Source of the DNA: Larkinella terrae
Lineage (GTDB): Bacteria > Bacteroidota > Bacteroidia > Cytophagales > Spirosomataceae
Length of the DNA stretch: 64,000 nt
Reading direction: 5' to 3'
Assembly (NCBI RefSeq): GCF_009668025.1
Contig: NZ_WJXZ01000004.1
Span: 62,001 to 126,000, forward strand
In this document: in pieces, positions 46,640-54,382 of the stretch
How positions within the stretch are numbered: the first letter of the stretch is position 1
Layout of the letters: each line of letters starts with the position of its first letter
Translations under genes and position numbers: made by a program
The notes under the pieces: generated by a model
Told to the model about the DNA's origin: nothing
What the model saw: the letters and a program-made list of their open reading frames with translations, nothing else
Database searches by the model: none

Positions 46640-46671
46640 CAAAACTAATAAATTGTACAAATCTAATACAA
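46640..46671 (-). promoter_or_regulatory. Promoter of the AraC gene with TTGYACAA repeats
   Basis: On the minus strand: TTG (forward CAA, 46669-46671), 21 bp, then TAGTTTTG (46640-46647), an exact -7 match. Two near-palindromes, TTGCACAA (46635-46642) and TTGTACAA (46653-46660), lie 18 bases apart on or next to the -7 box and could bind a regulator. Confidence 0.55.
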
Positions 46672-46765
46672 CATTCGTTCTTGCGAAAAGATAAAAAAAA
46701 TAGCGCGATACCAATAAAGTAGCGCGCATGTTTTTTAAAAAAATTGTGCTAACGGTAAAATAGTT

Positions 46766-47935
46766 CTATTTAAGTAGCTCCCGGGCGATCACTAATTTTT
46801 GGATTTCGGACGTACCTTCATAAATCTGTGTAATCTTGGCGTCGCGCATGAGCCGCTCCACGTGATACTCTTTTACGTAGCCGTAACCCCCGTGAATCTG
46901 AACGGCTTCCGTTGTGGCCCACATCGCAACGTCCGACGCAAATAATTTAGCCATCGCAGCCGCCTGCACGTAGTCCTGATGCTCGTCTTTCAGCCGGGCG
47001 GCTTTGTACACCAGCAAGCGGGCGGCTTCAATTTTGGTCGCCATTTCGGCCAGTTTAAACTGAATGGCCTGGTGATCAAAAATCTTTTTTCCGAACGACT
47101 GACGCTCCTGGGCGTATTTCAAGGCCAGTTCGTAGGCCCCGGCCGCAATGCCCAACGCCTGAGCCGCAATTCCGATGCGGCCGCCGTTCAGGGTTGACAT
47201 GGCAAATTTGAAGCCAAAACCGTCGTCGCCGATGCGGTTTTCTTTCGGCACCTTCACGTCGGAAAACATCAGCGAATGCGTATCCGACGCCCGAATGCCC
47301 ATTTTATCTTCTTTTTTCCCGACCACAAAACCGGGCTGGCCTTTTTCAACAATCAGGCAGTTGATGCCCCGGTGTTTCTTTTCCGCATCGGTTTGTGCCA
47401 TCACCAGGTAGGTGCTGGCCGATCCGCCGTTCGTAATCCAGTTTTTGGTGCCATTCAGCAAATAATAATCGCCCTGGTCGATGGCGGTGGTGTGTTGGGA
47501 GGTTGCATCCGAGCCCGCTTCCGGTTCCGACAGGCAAAACGCGCCGATCACCTCGCCAGCCGCCAGCTTCGTCAGGTATTTCTGTTTCTGCTCTTCGGAG
47601 CCAAATGCCTCCAAACCCCAGCAAACCAGCGAGTTATTGACCGACATCACGACGGAGCACGACGCATCGACTTTGGAAATCTCTTCCATCGCAATCACGT
47701 ACGAAACCGTATCCATGCCGCCCCCGCCGTAATCAGGTGACACCATCATGCCCAGAAAACCGAGCTCGCCCATGCGCCGAACCTGTTCCGCCGGAAATTT
47801 GGCCGCGTTGTCGCGCTCGATGACGCCGGGCAGGAGTTCCGTTTGCGCAAAATCCCGCGCGGCATCCCGCACGGCCAGTTGTTCTTCGGTCAGGTTAAAA
47901 CTCAGACCAGACCGTTCAAGTGTGGAAGAAGACAT
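46766..47935 (-). CDS. Acyl-CoA dehydrogenase (short/medium-chain type)
   Basis: FAD-dependent enzyme of fatty-acid beta-oxidation that makes the alpha,beta-double bond. The ATG at 47935 (MSSSTLERSGLSFNLTEEQ) gives a normal 389-residue protein; a longer frame to 48079 runs through an intergenic repeat and is rejected. Signatures: FCLSEPEAGSDA, WITNGG, the catalytic glutamate region in QIYEGTSEIQ near the end, and GGYGYVKEYHVERLMRDAKI. It accepts short-chain acyl-CoA most likely, with electrons passed to ETF. Downstream of the quinone oxidoreductase gene on the same strand, separated by the palindromic element at 47985-48063. Confidence 0.94.
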   Translation of the reverse strand: MSSSTLERSGLSFNLTEEQLAVRDAARDFAQTELLPGVIERDNAAKFPAEQVRRMGELGFLGMMVSPDYGGGGMDTVSYVIAMEEISKVDASCSVVMSVNNSLVCWGLEAFGSEEQKQKYLTKLAAGEVIGAFCLSEPEAGSDATSQHTTAIDQGDYYLLNGTKNWITNGGSASTYLVMAQTDAEKKHRGINCLIVEKGQPGFVVGKKEDKMGIRASDTHSLMFSDVKVPKENRIGDDGFGFKFAMSTLNGGRIGIAAQALGIAAGAYELALKYAQERQSFGKKIFDHQAIQFKLAEMATKIEAARLLVYKAARLKDEHQDYVQAAAMAKLFASDVAMWATTEAVQIHGGYGYVKEYHVERLMRDAKITQIYEGTSEIQKLVIARELLK

Positions 47936-47984
47936 CCGTTGTGAAGTATGTTGAAGTATATATATTCTGTTTATCTGATCAAAT

Positions 47985-48063
47985 TTACCCCTAAATCCCC
48001 TGAGGGGGACTTTTGAATCTATAAATTCTAAGTCCAAGTCCCCTTCAGGGGATTTAGGGGTAA
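47985..48063. repeat. 28-bp inverted repeat (palindromic intergenic element)
   Basis: The left arm 47985-48012 (begins TTACCCCTAAATCCCC) and right arm 48036-48063 (ends GATTTAGGGGTAA) are reverse complements with one difference that would be a G-U pair in RNA; the loop is 23 bases. Each arm contains its own small palindrome (CCCCTGAGGGG and CCCCTTCAGGGG). I recall this CCCCTAAATCCCC...GGGGA pattern as a common dispersed repeat in Bacteroidota. Confidence 0.75.
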
Positions 48064-48068
48064 GAATT

Positions 48069-49043
48069 TCAGGGCGCAATCACCAGCTTTCCCATGACCT
48101 GCCGGTTCATCATTTCGGTCAGGGCCTGCGGAACTTTTTCGAGCGGATATTCCGCCTGAATGTGCGGTTTCATCTCACCTTTCTGGTAAAACCGCAGCAA
48201 TTCCTGCACATTTTTGAAATTGTCTTTCGGCTGTTTTTCCGCGAACGCTCCCCAGAAAACGCCAACCACCGAACAGCCCTTCAGCAACGGCAGATTCAGC
48301 GGAATGGCCGGAATCTGACCGGCCGCAAAACCGACCACCAGATACCGCCCCCGCCAACTGACCGAGCGCAAAGCCGCTTCGCTCAGGTTGCCCCCAACCG
48401 GGTCATAAACGACATCGACGCCGGAGCCGCCGGTGAGTTCTTTGATCCGTTCGCGGAGGTCTTCGCGGTTGTAATTGATTGTTTCACTGGCACCGGTTTG
48501 GCGGCAAAGTGCCAGCTTTTCGTCGCTCGAAGCGGCTGCAATCACCTTTGCGCCCATGATCCGGCCCAGTTCGACAGCCGCCAGCCCAACACCCCCGGCG
48601 GCTCCCAGCACCAGCAAGGTTTCGCCCGGTTGCAGATTCGCACGATCTTTCAGGGCGTGGTACGAGGTGCCGTAGGTGTACATGAGGGAGGCCGCCGTCA
48701 CGTAATCCATTCCCTGCGGAATCGGGAAAGTTTTAAAACCGTCGGCCAGCACTTCCTCGGCAAAACCGCCCCAGCCCGTCAGTGCAAAAACCGCATCACC
48801 GGTTTTCAAATGCGTGACGCCCTCGCCGACTTCCTTCACTGCCCCGGCTACTTCGCCACCGGGCGAAAACGGAAACGGCGGTTTGAACTGGTATTTGCCC
48901 TGAATCATCAGCGTGTCGGGGAAGTTGACCCCGCAGGCTTTCACCTGAATCACCAGCTTGCCTTTGGTGGCTTTTGGTGACTCGGTTTCTTCCAAGGTCA
49001 GGGTTTCGGGCGGGCCATACTGGCGGCAAAGAACGGCTTTCAT
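48069..49043 (-). CDS. NADPH:quinone oxidoreductase family protein (MDR superfamily)
   Basis: A 324-residue zinc-independent medium-chain reductase. The ATG at 49043 (MKAVLCRQYGPPE) is the standard family start; a frame to 49073 adds ten odd residues. The N-terminal GroES-like domain has VKACGVNFPDTLMI and FPFSPGGEVAG; the NADPH-binding motif is LGAAGGVGLAAVEL, and GGSGVDVVYDPVGG follows. No catalytic zinc cysteines are present. It likely reduces quinones or enoyl compounds. It precedes the acyl-CoA dehydrogenase gene on the same strand. Confidence 0.92.
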   Translation of the reverse strand: MKAVLCRQYGPPETLTLEETESPKATKGKLVIQVKACGVNFPDTLMIQGKYQFKPPFPFSPGGEVAGAVKEVGEGVTHLKTGDAVFALTGWGGFAEEVLADGFKTFPIPQGMDYVTAASLMYTYGTSYHALKDRANLQPGETLLVLGAAGGVGLAAVELGRIMGAKVIAAASSDEKLALCRQTGASETINYNREDLRERIKELTGGSGVDVVYDPVGGNLSEAALRSVSWRGRYLVVGFAAGQIPAIPLNLPLLKGCSVVGVFWGAFAEKQPKDNFKNVQELLRFYQKGEMKPHIQAEYPLEKVPQALTEMMNRQVMGKLVIAP

Positions 49044-49127
49044 CAGTAAGCAAGGAAATAGCACATATAGCACCGGTTAACTACCGAGAGAGACATCGCG
49101 CATCGCAAAAAGTAGAACTACTAAATT

Positions 49128-49664
49128 TTACTTGGGAGCAGAGTAGCCCCTGCCGTTGTTTAGATCTCGCAAAGTTGTAAATAAATCAAAGGCCGTTCCT
49201 TTATTTACCACCCAAGAAATCACAACTCCTAGTACTATTTCAGCATCTTCAACGTACCCCATACGACTATCTGCTCCACGTATTCCATCGTCGCCTATTC
49301 TATGACCACGAGTTAAAAAACAGTTTTTCTCCTCGTAAATTAAGTCTCTCGCTGGTTTAAAGTCGCTTCCGGTTGGCAGGTTCTGTTTAAGTAATTTACT
49401 AATACCTTTGTAATAGGTCTCGTACATTTTCTCTGGATCTTGAACACTGCTCAGAACCAATTTCTTTAATTCGTCTTCAGTATAAAACTCGCCAGCTGCA
49501 TCAATAGTCAATTGTTGACCTTTTACTTGATCTGCTTTCATTAAAATTTCCAATCTTTCCTGATCTGCATCGCCTTTATCTGTTTCTTTATCAGGAATGG
49601 TTTTATCAGATTGGGATTCTTCTTCCGATGAGTTTTTCAATTCATCTTCGTTATCATCGATCAT
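49128..49664 (-). CDS. Acidic protein of unknown function, partner of the ImmA/IrrE-type gene
   Basis: A 178-residue soluble protein that I do not recognise. Residues 1-40 are a disordered-looking acidic tail rich in Asp, Glu, Ser and Lys. A helical middle follows (FYTEDELKKLVLSSVQDPEKMYETYYKGISKLL), then a segment with LTRGHRIGDDGIRGADSRMGYVEDAE and a hydrophobic stretch (IVLGVVISWVV) before a short C-terminus. It has no signal peptide. It starts 11 bases after the stop codon of the HTH/metallopeptidase gene, so the two form one operon. Both are A+T-richer than the flanking core genes, which suggests recent transfer. It could be the effector or the substrate of the peptidase; neither is shown by sequence. 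Confidence 0.7.
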   Translation of the reverse strand: MIDDNEDELKNSSEEESQSDKTIPDKETDKGDADQERLEILMKADQVKGQQLTIDAAGEFYTEDELKKLVLSSVQDPEKMYETYYKGISKLLKQNLPTGSDFKPARDLIYEEKNCFLTRGHRIGDDGIRGADSRMGYVEDAEIVLGVVISWVVNKGTAFDLFTTLRDLNNGRGYSAPK

Positions 49665-49675
49665 AATGAAGTAAT

Positions 49676-50896
49676 TTAGAAATTAAAGATTGTTTGCAGC
49701 AAAGCATCCACACTGCCCTGAATAGTTTCTTTAGAAAAAACTTGTGTATTAAGAGTCTTTAAAGCAGATTCTGACTTAGGGATTTTATTTGCCAATTTAC
49801 TTCCCCACGCGTGTTCATAGCCTTTTTCTCTTAAATCGAACAAATGATAAGCATAAACAAAAGACGAATGAACCTGTGCTGATTCTGCAAACTTTTTAAC
49901 GATTATATCATCATTTATAAACGGCTCTACCTGACGTGACCTCTCTTTGCTAAAAAGAAATTTTCGTGCAAATGAATCAGCTTGATCATCATTCATTAGA
50001 AATAAATCAGGTTGCCCAGTTAGGTGGTAACCCCATTTCTCTAATTCTTCAAGATCGAATAAAGCATGGTGAAGCTCGTGAATAAGTACGTGCCAAAGTG
50101 TAGTATATCTTTTTTGGTAATCGGTGAGGACAATGCAAGGTTTACCTTTGATACAAAATGTAGCCCCCCGGACATTTACATTTGGCAAAGCAGGTTGATA
50201 AATTACAGTCACACCTAACCTATAAAGAGCTCTAACTACACTTACCAAACCATTTTCAACGTCAATAGTATAAGGACGAATTTTGGGAAGTATGTCTAAT
50301 AAATCCTTTCTCGAATACGGATAAGGATTGTTTATTTTTATAAAATGGGTATGTGCAGACTTCACCCAAAAGTCGCGCATCAATGCGATAGGATCTTTCT
50401 TAACTCTACTAAAGGCTGCACCTGCATCTATTTGATTATATTCTGTTACATCAGAGAAGCCGAAATACTTATTTATCCTTTGTTCCATATCTATAATTGT
50501 AGATTTGGAACTAAAAAAACCGCTTGATTTGAGCTGTTGTATGTCAAAATTGCTAGAGAGAAAACTTGCCTTTCGTGCTTTGTCTATTTCACCAATTTGC
50601 TCAGCGTCCATCTGTTCAGCGTATATAGCTATAAAATCGTCTATCCTTATCCCTAGAAAATGAGATAATTTAATGGCTGTCACTAAGTCAACTCTTTTCG
50701 CAGTACCATTGATAATTGAGTTAAGCGATCGATAATCAATAGCAAATAGCTCAATAACCTTGTTCTCTGAGAGGTTCAACTCTGTTAAACGTTTGTCAAC
50801 AGCTTGCTTTATAGAAGTAACGTTGAGGGTAGAAGATGTTACTTCGGGTTCAAAAAGCCGCCTGAACTCACCTAAGAAGAAATCATCCTTTGTCAT
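49676..50896 (-). CDS. XRE helix-turn-helix protein fused to ImmA/IrrE-type (M78) metallopeptidase domain
   Basis: A 406-residue protein. Residues about 25-95 hold an XRE-like helix-turn-helix (LTELNLSENKVIEL, LNSIINGTAKRVDL). A helical middle leads to a C-terminal metallopeptidase domain with the zinc motif HELHH (273-277) and a following DDQADSFARKFLF (303-315), where the usual third ligand is glutamate but here aspartates occupy the site. This build matches repressor/protease proteins such as ImmA and IrrE, which cleave a repressor in response to stress. The promoter (50914-50943) is overlapped by a perfect 19-bp palindrome, the likely site of autoregulation. The cassette is insulated by a 44-bp palindrome upstream and is low in G+C. 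Confidence 0.85.
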   Translation of the reverse strand: MTKDDFFLGEFRRLFEPEVTSSTLNVTSIKQAVDKRLTELNLSENKVIELFAIDYRSLNSIINGTAKRVDLVTAIKLSHFLGIRIDDFIAIYAEQMDAEQIGEIDKARKASFLSSNFDIQQLKSSGFFSSKSTIIDMEQRINKYFGFSDVTEYNQIDAGAAFSRVKKDPIALMRDFWVKSAHTHFIKINNPYPYSRKDLLDILPKIRPYTIDVENGLVSVVRALYRLGVTVIYQPALPNVNVRGATFCIKGKPCIVLTDYQKRYTTLWHVLIHELHHALFDLEELEKWGYHLTGQPDLFLMNDDQADSFARKFLFSKERSRQVEPFINDDIIVKKFAESAQVHSSFVYAYHLFDLREKGYEHAWGSKLANKIPKSESALKTLNTQVFSKETIQGSVDALLQTIFNF

Positions 50897-50902
50897 TTCC
50901 TG

Positions 50903-50921
50903 TATATTTACAGTAAATATA
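50903..50921 (-). promoter_or_regulatory. Perfect 19-bp palindrome: candidate operator of the HTH/M78 gene
   Basis: TATATTTAC-A-GTAAATATA on the forward strand, nine-base arms around a single central base, ending 7 bases before the start codon at 50896. It covers the whole -7 box and the predicted transcription start, an ideal site for repression by the encoded helix-turn-helix protein. Confidence 0.65.
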
Positions 50922-50943
50922 GTTCTTATGGTTAATTCCGCAA
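50914..50943 (-). promoter_or_regulatory. Promoter of the HTH/M78 cassette
   Basis: On the minus strand: TTG (forward CAA, 50941-50943), exactly 19 bp, then TATATTTA (50914-50921), seven of eight bases of TAnnTTTG. The TTG lies inside the edge of the 44-bp palindrome. The leader would be only about 10-12 bases. Confidence 0.65.
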
Positions 50944-50981
50944 AAAAAAGTCCTGCAAATTTGCAGGACTTTTTTTTGCGG
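50938..50981. terminator. Perfect 44-bp palindrome, bidirectional terminator-like
   Basis: Exact reverse-complement symmetry with no spacer: CCGC, eight A, GTCCTGCAAA, then the mirror half ending in eight T and GCGG. In RNA it would fold into a hairpin of about 20 bp with AAUU at the tip. It lies between the stop of the APH-like gene (51078) and the HTH/M78 promoter, so it probably ends the upstream transcript. Confidence 0.8.
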
Positions 50982-51077
50982 TTATCAATTATTGGATTGG
51001 AACCATTCTAGAAATTTCAAGCTATAACATCAATTCTAAGTAAGTTTGTAGATCCCATTCAGCCTTCATAGAATATA

Positions 51078-52151
51078 TTACATTTTGTTGTGTTCAATGG
51101 ACTTCGTGCCTTTGCGGGCCAACGCCCGAACGCCCGACAGCAATTCGGCAAACCGGGGGTCCTGCGTCAGCCCTTTTTGGTAGCGGGTGTAAATTTGCTG
51201 AATCACGACCGAATTCTTGAACAAACCAAATATATAGTAGTATAAAATGCCTGACAAATCGCGGCCGCTGCGCTCGGCGTAACGATCGGCCACTTCCTGC
51301 CGCGTCAGATTTCCGGGTAGCCACGTCAGATTGAACGACTTTTCGAACGGTCCGTCGGCGGCTTCGGCCCAATAGGAAAGCGCCGTTCCGACGTCCATCA
51401 GCGGGTTGCCCACGGTACACATTTCCCAATCCAAAACCGCCCGAATGTCAGTCAGGTCGGCCGGATTCAGTACCACGTTGTCGTATTTGTAGTCATTGTG
51501 GAGCAAAGTCGGCGGATTTTCGGGCGGCAAATGATCCGTCAGCCAGCGGGCCAGCGCGTCCATGTCGGGCAATTCGTCGGTTTGGGCGTTCAGATAACGC
51601 CGGTGCCAGCCTTCCACCTGCCGACGAACGTAACCCTCCGGTTTTCCCAATTGAATCAGACCGGTTTTCTGAATGTCAAGTGCGTGCAACTGCACGAGAT
51701 TATCGACCAGTGATTCCGACATCCGACGCATCGTTTCCGCCGAAATGCCCATTTGGGGAGCGGTATGCGCCCGCAGAATGACGCCCGCGACCCGCTTCAT
51801 GACGTAAAACGGGCAGCCAAGCACGGTTTCATCTTCGCAGAAAACCACCGGCTCCGGAATTTTTGGGTAATTCGCCGACTGGAGCAGCGACAAAACCCGA
51901 AATTCCCGACCCATGTCGTGGCCGCCTTTGATCTGTTTTGCGCCAAAAGGTGGTCGGCGAAGGACGAACTCAACTCCCGCGTCAGTTTTAAGTAAATACG
52001 TCAGATTGGAATAACCGCCGGGAAACTGGCCGCATTCCGTGATGCTTCCAAAACCGGGAACCGTATCGTTCAAATAGGCATTCAAAACCGCCAGATCCAG
52101 CTCTTCGCCGGAGCGGACAGCGGTGGCGGAATCGGGTTTTAGTTCAGCCAT
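51078..52151 (-). CDS. Aminoglycoside phosphotransferase-fold kinase, ACAD10/11-associated type
   Basis: A 357-residue small-molecule kinase with the APH fold. Motifs: glycine-rich FPGGYSNLTYLL with lysine-site region FVLRRPP, the catalytic loop LLHNDYKYDNVVL and the metal motif VLDWEMCTVG. It resembles the kinase half of animal ACAD10/ACAD11 and LvaA-type bacterial enzymes that phosphorylate 4-hydroxyacyl-CoA, rather than antibiotic-resistance kinases. Its start overlaps the stop of the next gene upstream, an acyl-CoA dehydrogenase, by eight bases, so they are co-translated. The pair is therefore read as one pathway step: phosphorylation, then elimination. Confidence 0.88.
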   Translation of the reverse strand: MAELKPDSATAVRSGEELDLAVLNAYLNDTVPGFGSITECGQFPGGYSNLTYLLKTDAGVEFVLRRPPFGAKQIKGGHDMGREFRVLSLLQSANYPKIPEPVVFCEDETVLGCPFYVMKRVAGVILRAHTAPQMGISAETMRRMSESLVDNLVQLHALDIQKTGLIQLGKPEGYVRRQVEGWHRRYLNAQTDELPDMDALARWLTDHLPPENPPTLLHNDYKYDNVVLNPADLTDIRAVLDWEMCTVGNPLMDVGTALSYWAEAADGPFEKSFNLTWLPGNLTRQEVADRYAERSGRDLSGILYYYIFGLFKNSVVIQQIYTRYQKGLTQDPRFAELLSGVRALARKGTKSIEHNKM

Positions 52152-53364
52152 TTTTCTTTTTTACGTCCAAACCGTAGTGTTTCAAAATGCTCCGCGCCAG
52201 CGCCGATTTATGCACTTCGTCGGCGCCATCGTAAATCCGCGCGCCCCGTTCGTGCCGGTAATACCAGGCTAGCAAAAGGTCGTCGGTAATGCCCATCGCG
52301 CCAAACGTCTGAATGGCGCGGTCCACCACTTTCAGCATGATGTTGGCGACAAAAAACTTGATGGCCGAGATTTCGTTGCGCACGCTGGCGGCTCCAAACC
52401 GGTCGATGTTGTGGGCCGTTCGCAAGACCATCAGCCGGGCTGCATCGATTTCGGCGCGGCTTTCGGCAATAAATCCCTGAATAAACTGCTTTTCGCCCAA
52501 CGCGATGCCTGGTTCGATTTCGCGCGTGGCTGCCCGGCGACACATCAGGTCAAAACTCCGCTCGCTGATGCCGACCCAGCGCATGCAATGGTGAATCCGG
52601 CCCGGTCCCAGCCGCTCCTGCGCCAGCGTAAAACCCAGGCCTTCGCCCCCAATGAGGTTCGTAACCGGAACCCGCACGTTGTCGTAAAACACTTCCGAAT
52701 GACTACCCCAGTGATCGCCGGAATCGCCCATGATGGAAATGTTACGGACCAGCCGAAAACCGGGCGTGTCGGTCGGCACCAGGATCATGCTGGCCCGGCG
52801 GTGGGGGGCGGCATCGGGATTGGTTACGGCCATGACAATGGCAAAAGCCGCTCCATCGGCGGAGGACGTAAACCACTTGTGACCGTTGATGACGTATTCG
52901 TTTCCTTCGCGAACGGCTGTTGTCCCGAGTTGCGTGGGATTCGAACCGGCAAATTCGGGCTCGGTCATCGAAAAACAGGAGCGAATCTGACCGGTTTTGA
53001 GGGGTTCCAGAAACTGCTCTTTGAGGTCGTCCGACGCGTGTTTGTGTAGCAACTCCATGTTACCGATGTCGGGTGCCTGGCAATTAAAGGTATAATGGCC
53101 AAACGGGCTGGTCGCCAGTACTTCGCTGATCTGCCCGAATTCGCACAAGCTCAGGCCCAAACCGCCTTCGTCGGAGCCGAATTGCAAGCCCCACAAACCG
53201 CTCTTTTTAACCAATTTGCGCTTCTGATCCAGCATGTTGGCAACTCTGGAAAATGGGCCGGTGAGGGATTCGGCGGTTTCGAGCGGAATGAGTTCGGTTT
53301 CGATAAAATCCCGGATGCGGGGAATCAGGGTGCGGGTTCGGTCGGTGGCGAAAAGGTCTTCCAT
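52144..53364 (-). CDS. Acyl-CoA dehydrogenase, ACAD10/11-like
   Basis: A 406-residue FAD enzyme. It has the dehydrogenase fold (CFSMTEPEFAGSNPTQ, GHKWFTSSADGAAF, QTFGAMGITDD) but the C-terminal motif reads RIYDGADEVHK, with Asp-Gly instead of the Glu-Gly-Thr of ordinary acyl-CoA dehydrogenases such as the one at 46766-47935. That substitution is what I recall for the ACAD10/11 type, which acts on phosphorylated 4-hydroxyacyl-CoA. Overlaps the kinase gene by eight bases and follows the DMT gene by four. Confidence 0.9.
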   Translation of the reverse strand: MEDLFATDRTRTLIPRIRDFIETELIPLETAESLTGPFSRVANMLDQKRKLVKKSGLWGLQFGSDEGGLGLSLCEFGQISEVLATSPFGHYTFNCQAPDIGNMELLHKHASDDLKEQFLEPLKTGQIRSCFSMTEPEFAGSNPTQLGTTAVREGNEYVINGHKWFTSSADGAAFAIVMAVTNPDAAPHRRASMILVPTDTPGFRLVRNISIMGDSGDHWGSHSEVFYDNVRVPVTNLIGGEGLGFTLAQERLGPGRIHHCMRWVGISERSFDLMCRRAATREIEPGIALGEKQFIQGFIAESRAEIDAARLMVLRTAHNIDRFGAASVRNEISAIKFFVANIMLKVVDRAIQTFGAMGITDDLLLAWYYRHERGARIYDGADEVHKSALARSILKHYGLDVKKKNG

Positions 53365-53368
53365 TATC

Positions 53369-54295
53369 TTATTTAAAAACCACGATCAAAACCGCACCAG
53401 TTACCATAATGGCCGCCCCGATGAGTTTCTGAACGATATTTTTTTCCTTAAAAAACTGATAACCAAACAGAACGTTCAGCAGTGCCGAGGTCTGAAATAG
53501 CGCTAAAACATAGCCCACCTGCATACCGCCAAAGGCTGTATTGGTAGAAAACTGCATTAATCCTGCCGATACAAATAAGGCTGCGTACGTTCCTTTTTCG
53601 GTAGAGAAAACCGCTATCTGTTCCTTCCAGCGACGGCGGAGCGTCAGGATCACCCAACTGAAGGAGAACACAAAACCGAGTACGCACCAGAGAATAAACG
53701 TGGTCATGGGCGAAGAAAGCACCATGGCGCGTTTGATAAAAACCGCTTCGATGGCCGAGCAAACCAGGGCGATCAACCGAAACTGGATTTCCGGCTGTTT
53801 GAGAATATCGAACGAAAAACCGCGTCCGCGCTGCCCGGAATCTAGCACCACGTAACTACCAGCCACGATCAGCGCAACGCCCATGACCCCCATCCAGCTT
53901 GGAATTTCGTTGAGCAGCAAAATTCCGAATACAATGCTGACCACGGATTTGTAGGCATTGATTGGACCGAGAACGGACAATTCGCCGGTTCGGATGGCTT
54001 TGACTAAGAGCACGTTACCCAATACCCCAATTAAGTTAAAAATCAGTACCGACAACCAGAAATCGGCGGGGAGGTTACTCAAATTCAATTCCGGCCAGAA
54101 CGAGATTGTTAATACGCTCAAAAAGCCATAGGTTGCAGAACTGACAAATAAAGGCTCGGCGGCTCGTTGGGTGAGTTGTTTCTGAAAAACGTTCGATAAG
54201 GGACTCGATACAATGCGGACGACGATGGCGACGGTGGTGAGGGTAAGGATAATGACTAACATAAGCACGTAAACCGGGAAAACGTCCGGTGCCAT
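53369..54295 (-). CDS. DMT superfamily (EamA) transporter
   Basis: A 308-residue inner-membrane protein with about ten helices. The conserved EamA features are LGPINAYKSVVSIVFGILLLNEIPSW in the first repeat and FQTSALLNVLFGYQFFKEKN in the second. The start at 54295 (MAPDVFPVY) is used; an internal Met at 54262 is possible. It is the first gene of a three-gene operon with the ACAD10/11-like dehydrogenase and kinase, four bases upstream of the former, so it may move a related acid or metabolite; the substrate is not known. Confidence 0.85.
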   Translation of the reverse strand: MAPDVFPVYVLMLVIILTLTTVAIVVRIVSSPLSNVFQKQLTQRAAEPLFVSSATYGFLSVLTISFWPELNLSNLPADFWLSVLIFNLIGVLGNVLLVKAIRTGELSVLGPINAYKSVVSIVFGILLLNEIPSWMGVMGVALIVAGSYVVLDSGQRGRGFSFDILKQPEIQFRLIALVCSAIEAVFIKRAMVLSSPMTTFILWCVLGFVFSFSWVILTLRRRWKEQIAVFSTEKGTYAALFVSAGLMQFSTNTAFGGMQVGYVLALFQTSALLNVLFGYQFFKEKNIVQKLIGAAIMVTGAVLIVVFK

Positions 54296-54382
54296 TCATG
54301 AAATAAGTCAAAGTTTAGTAAAAATTTTGTAGATAAACGTTTTTCGTTGTTCATAATCTTGTTGAATTAGCTGATTTCGGGT

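Noticed and set aside
49128-50896. Firm label of toxin-antitoxin or phage-defence system
   Set aside because: The layout is suggestive, but the partner has no known toxin or effector motif, so only a neutral description is supported.
51078-52151. Aminoglycoside resistance kinase
   Set aside because: The APH fold is shared, but the neighbour and sequence fit the ACAD10/11-type kinase; nothing points to antibiotics.
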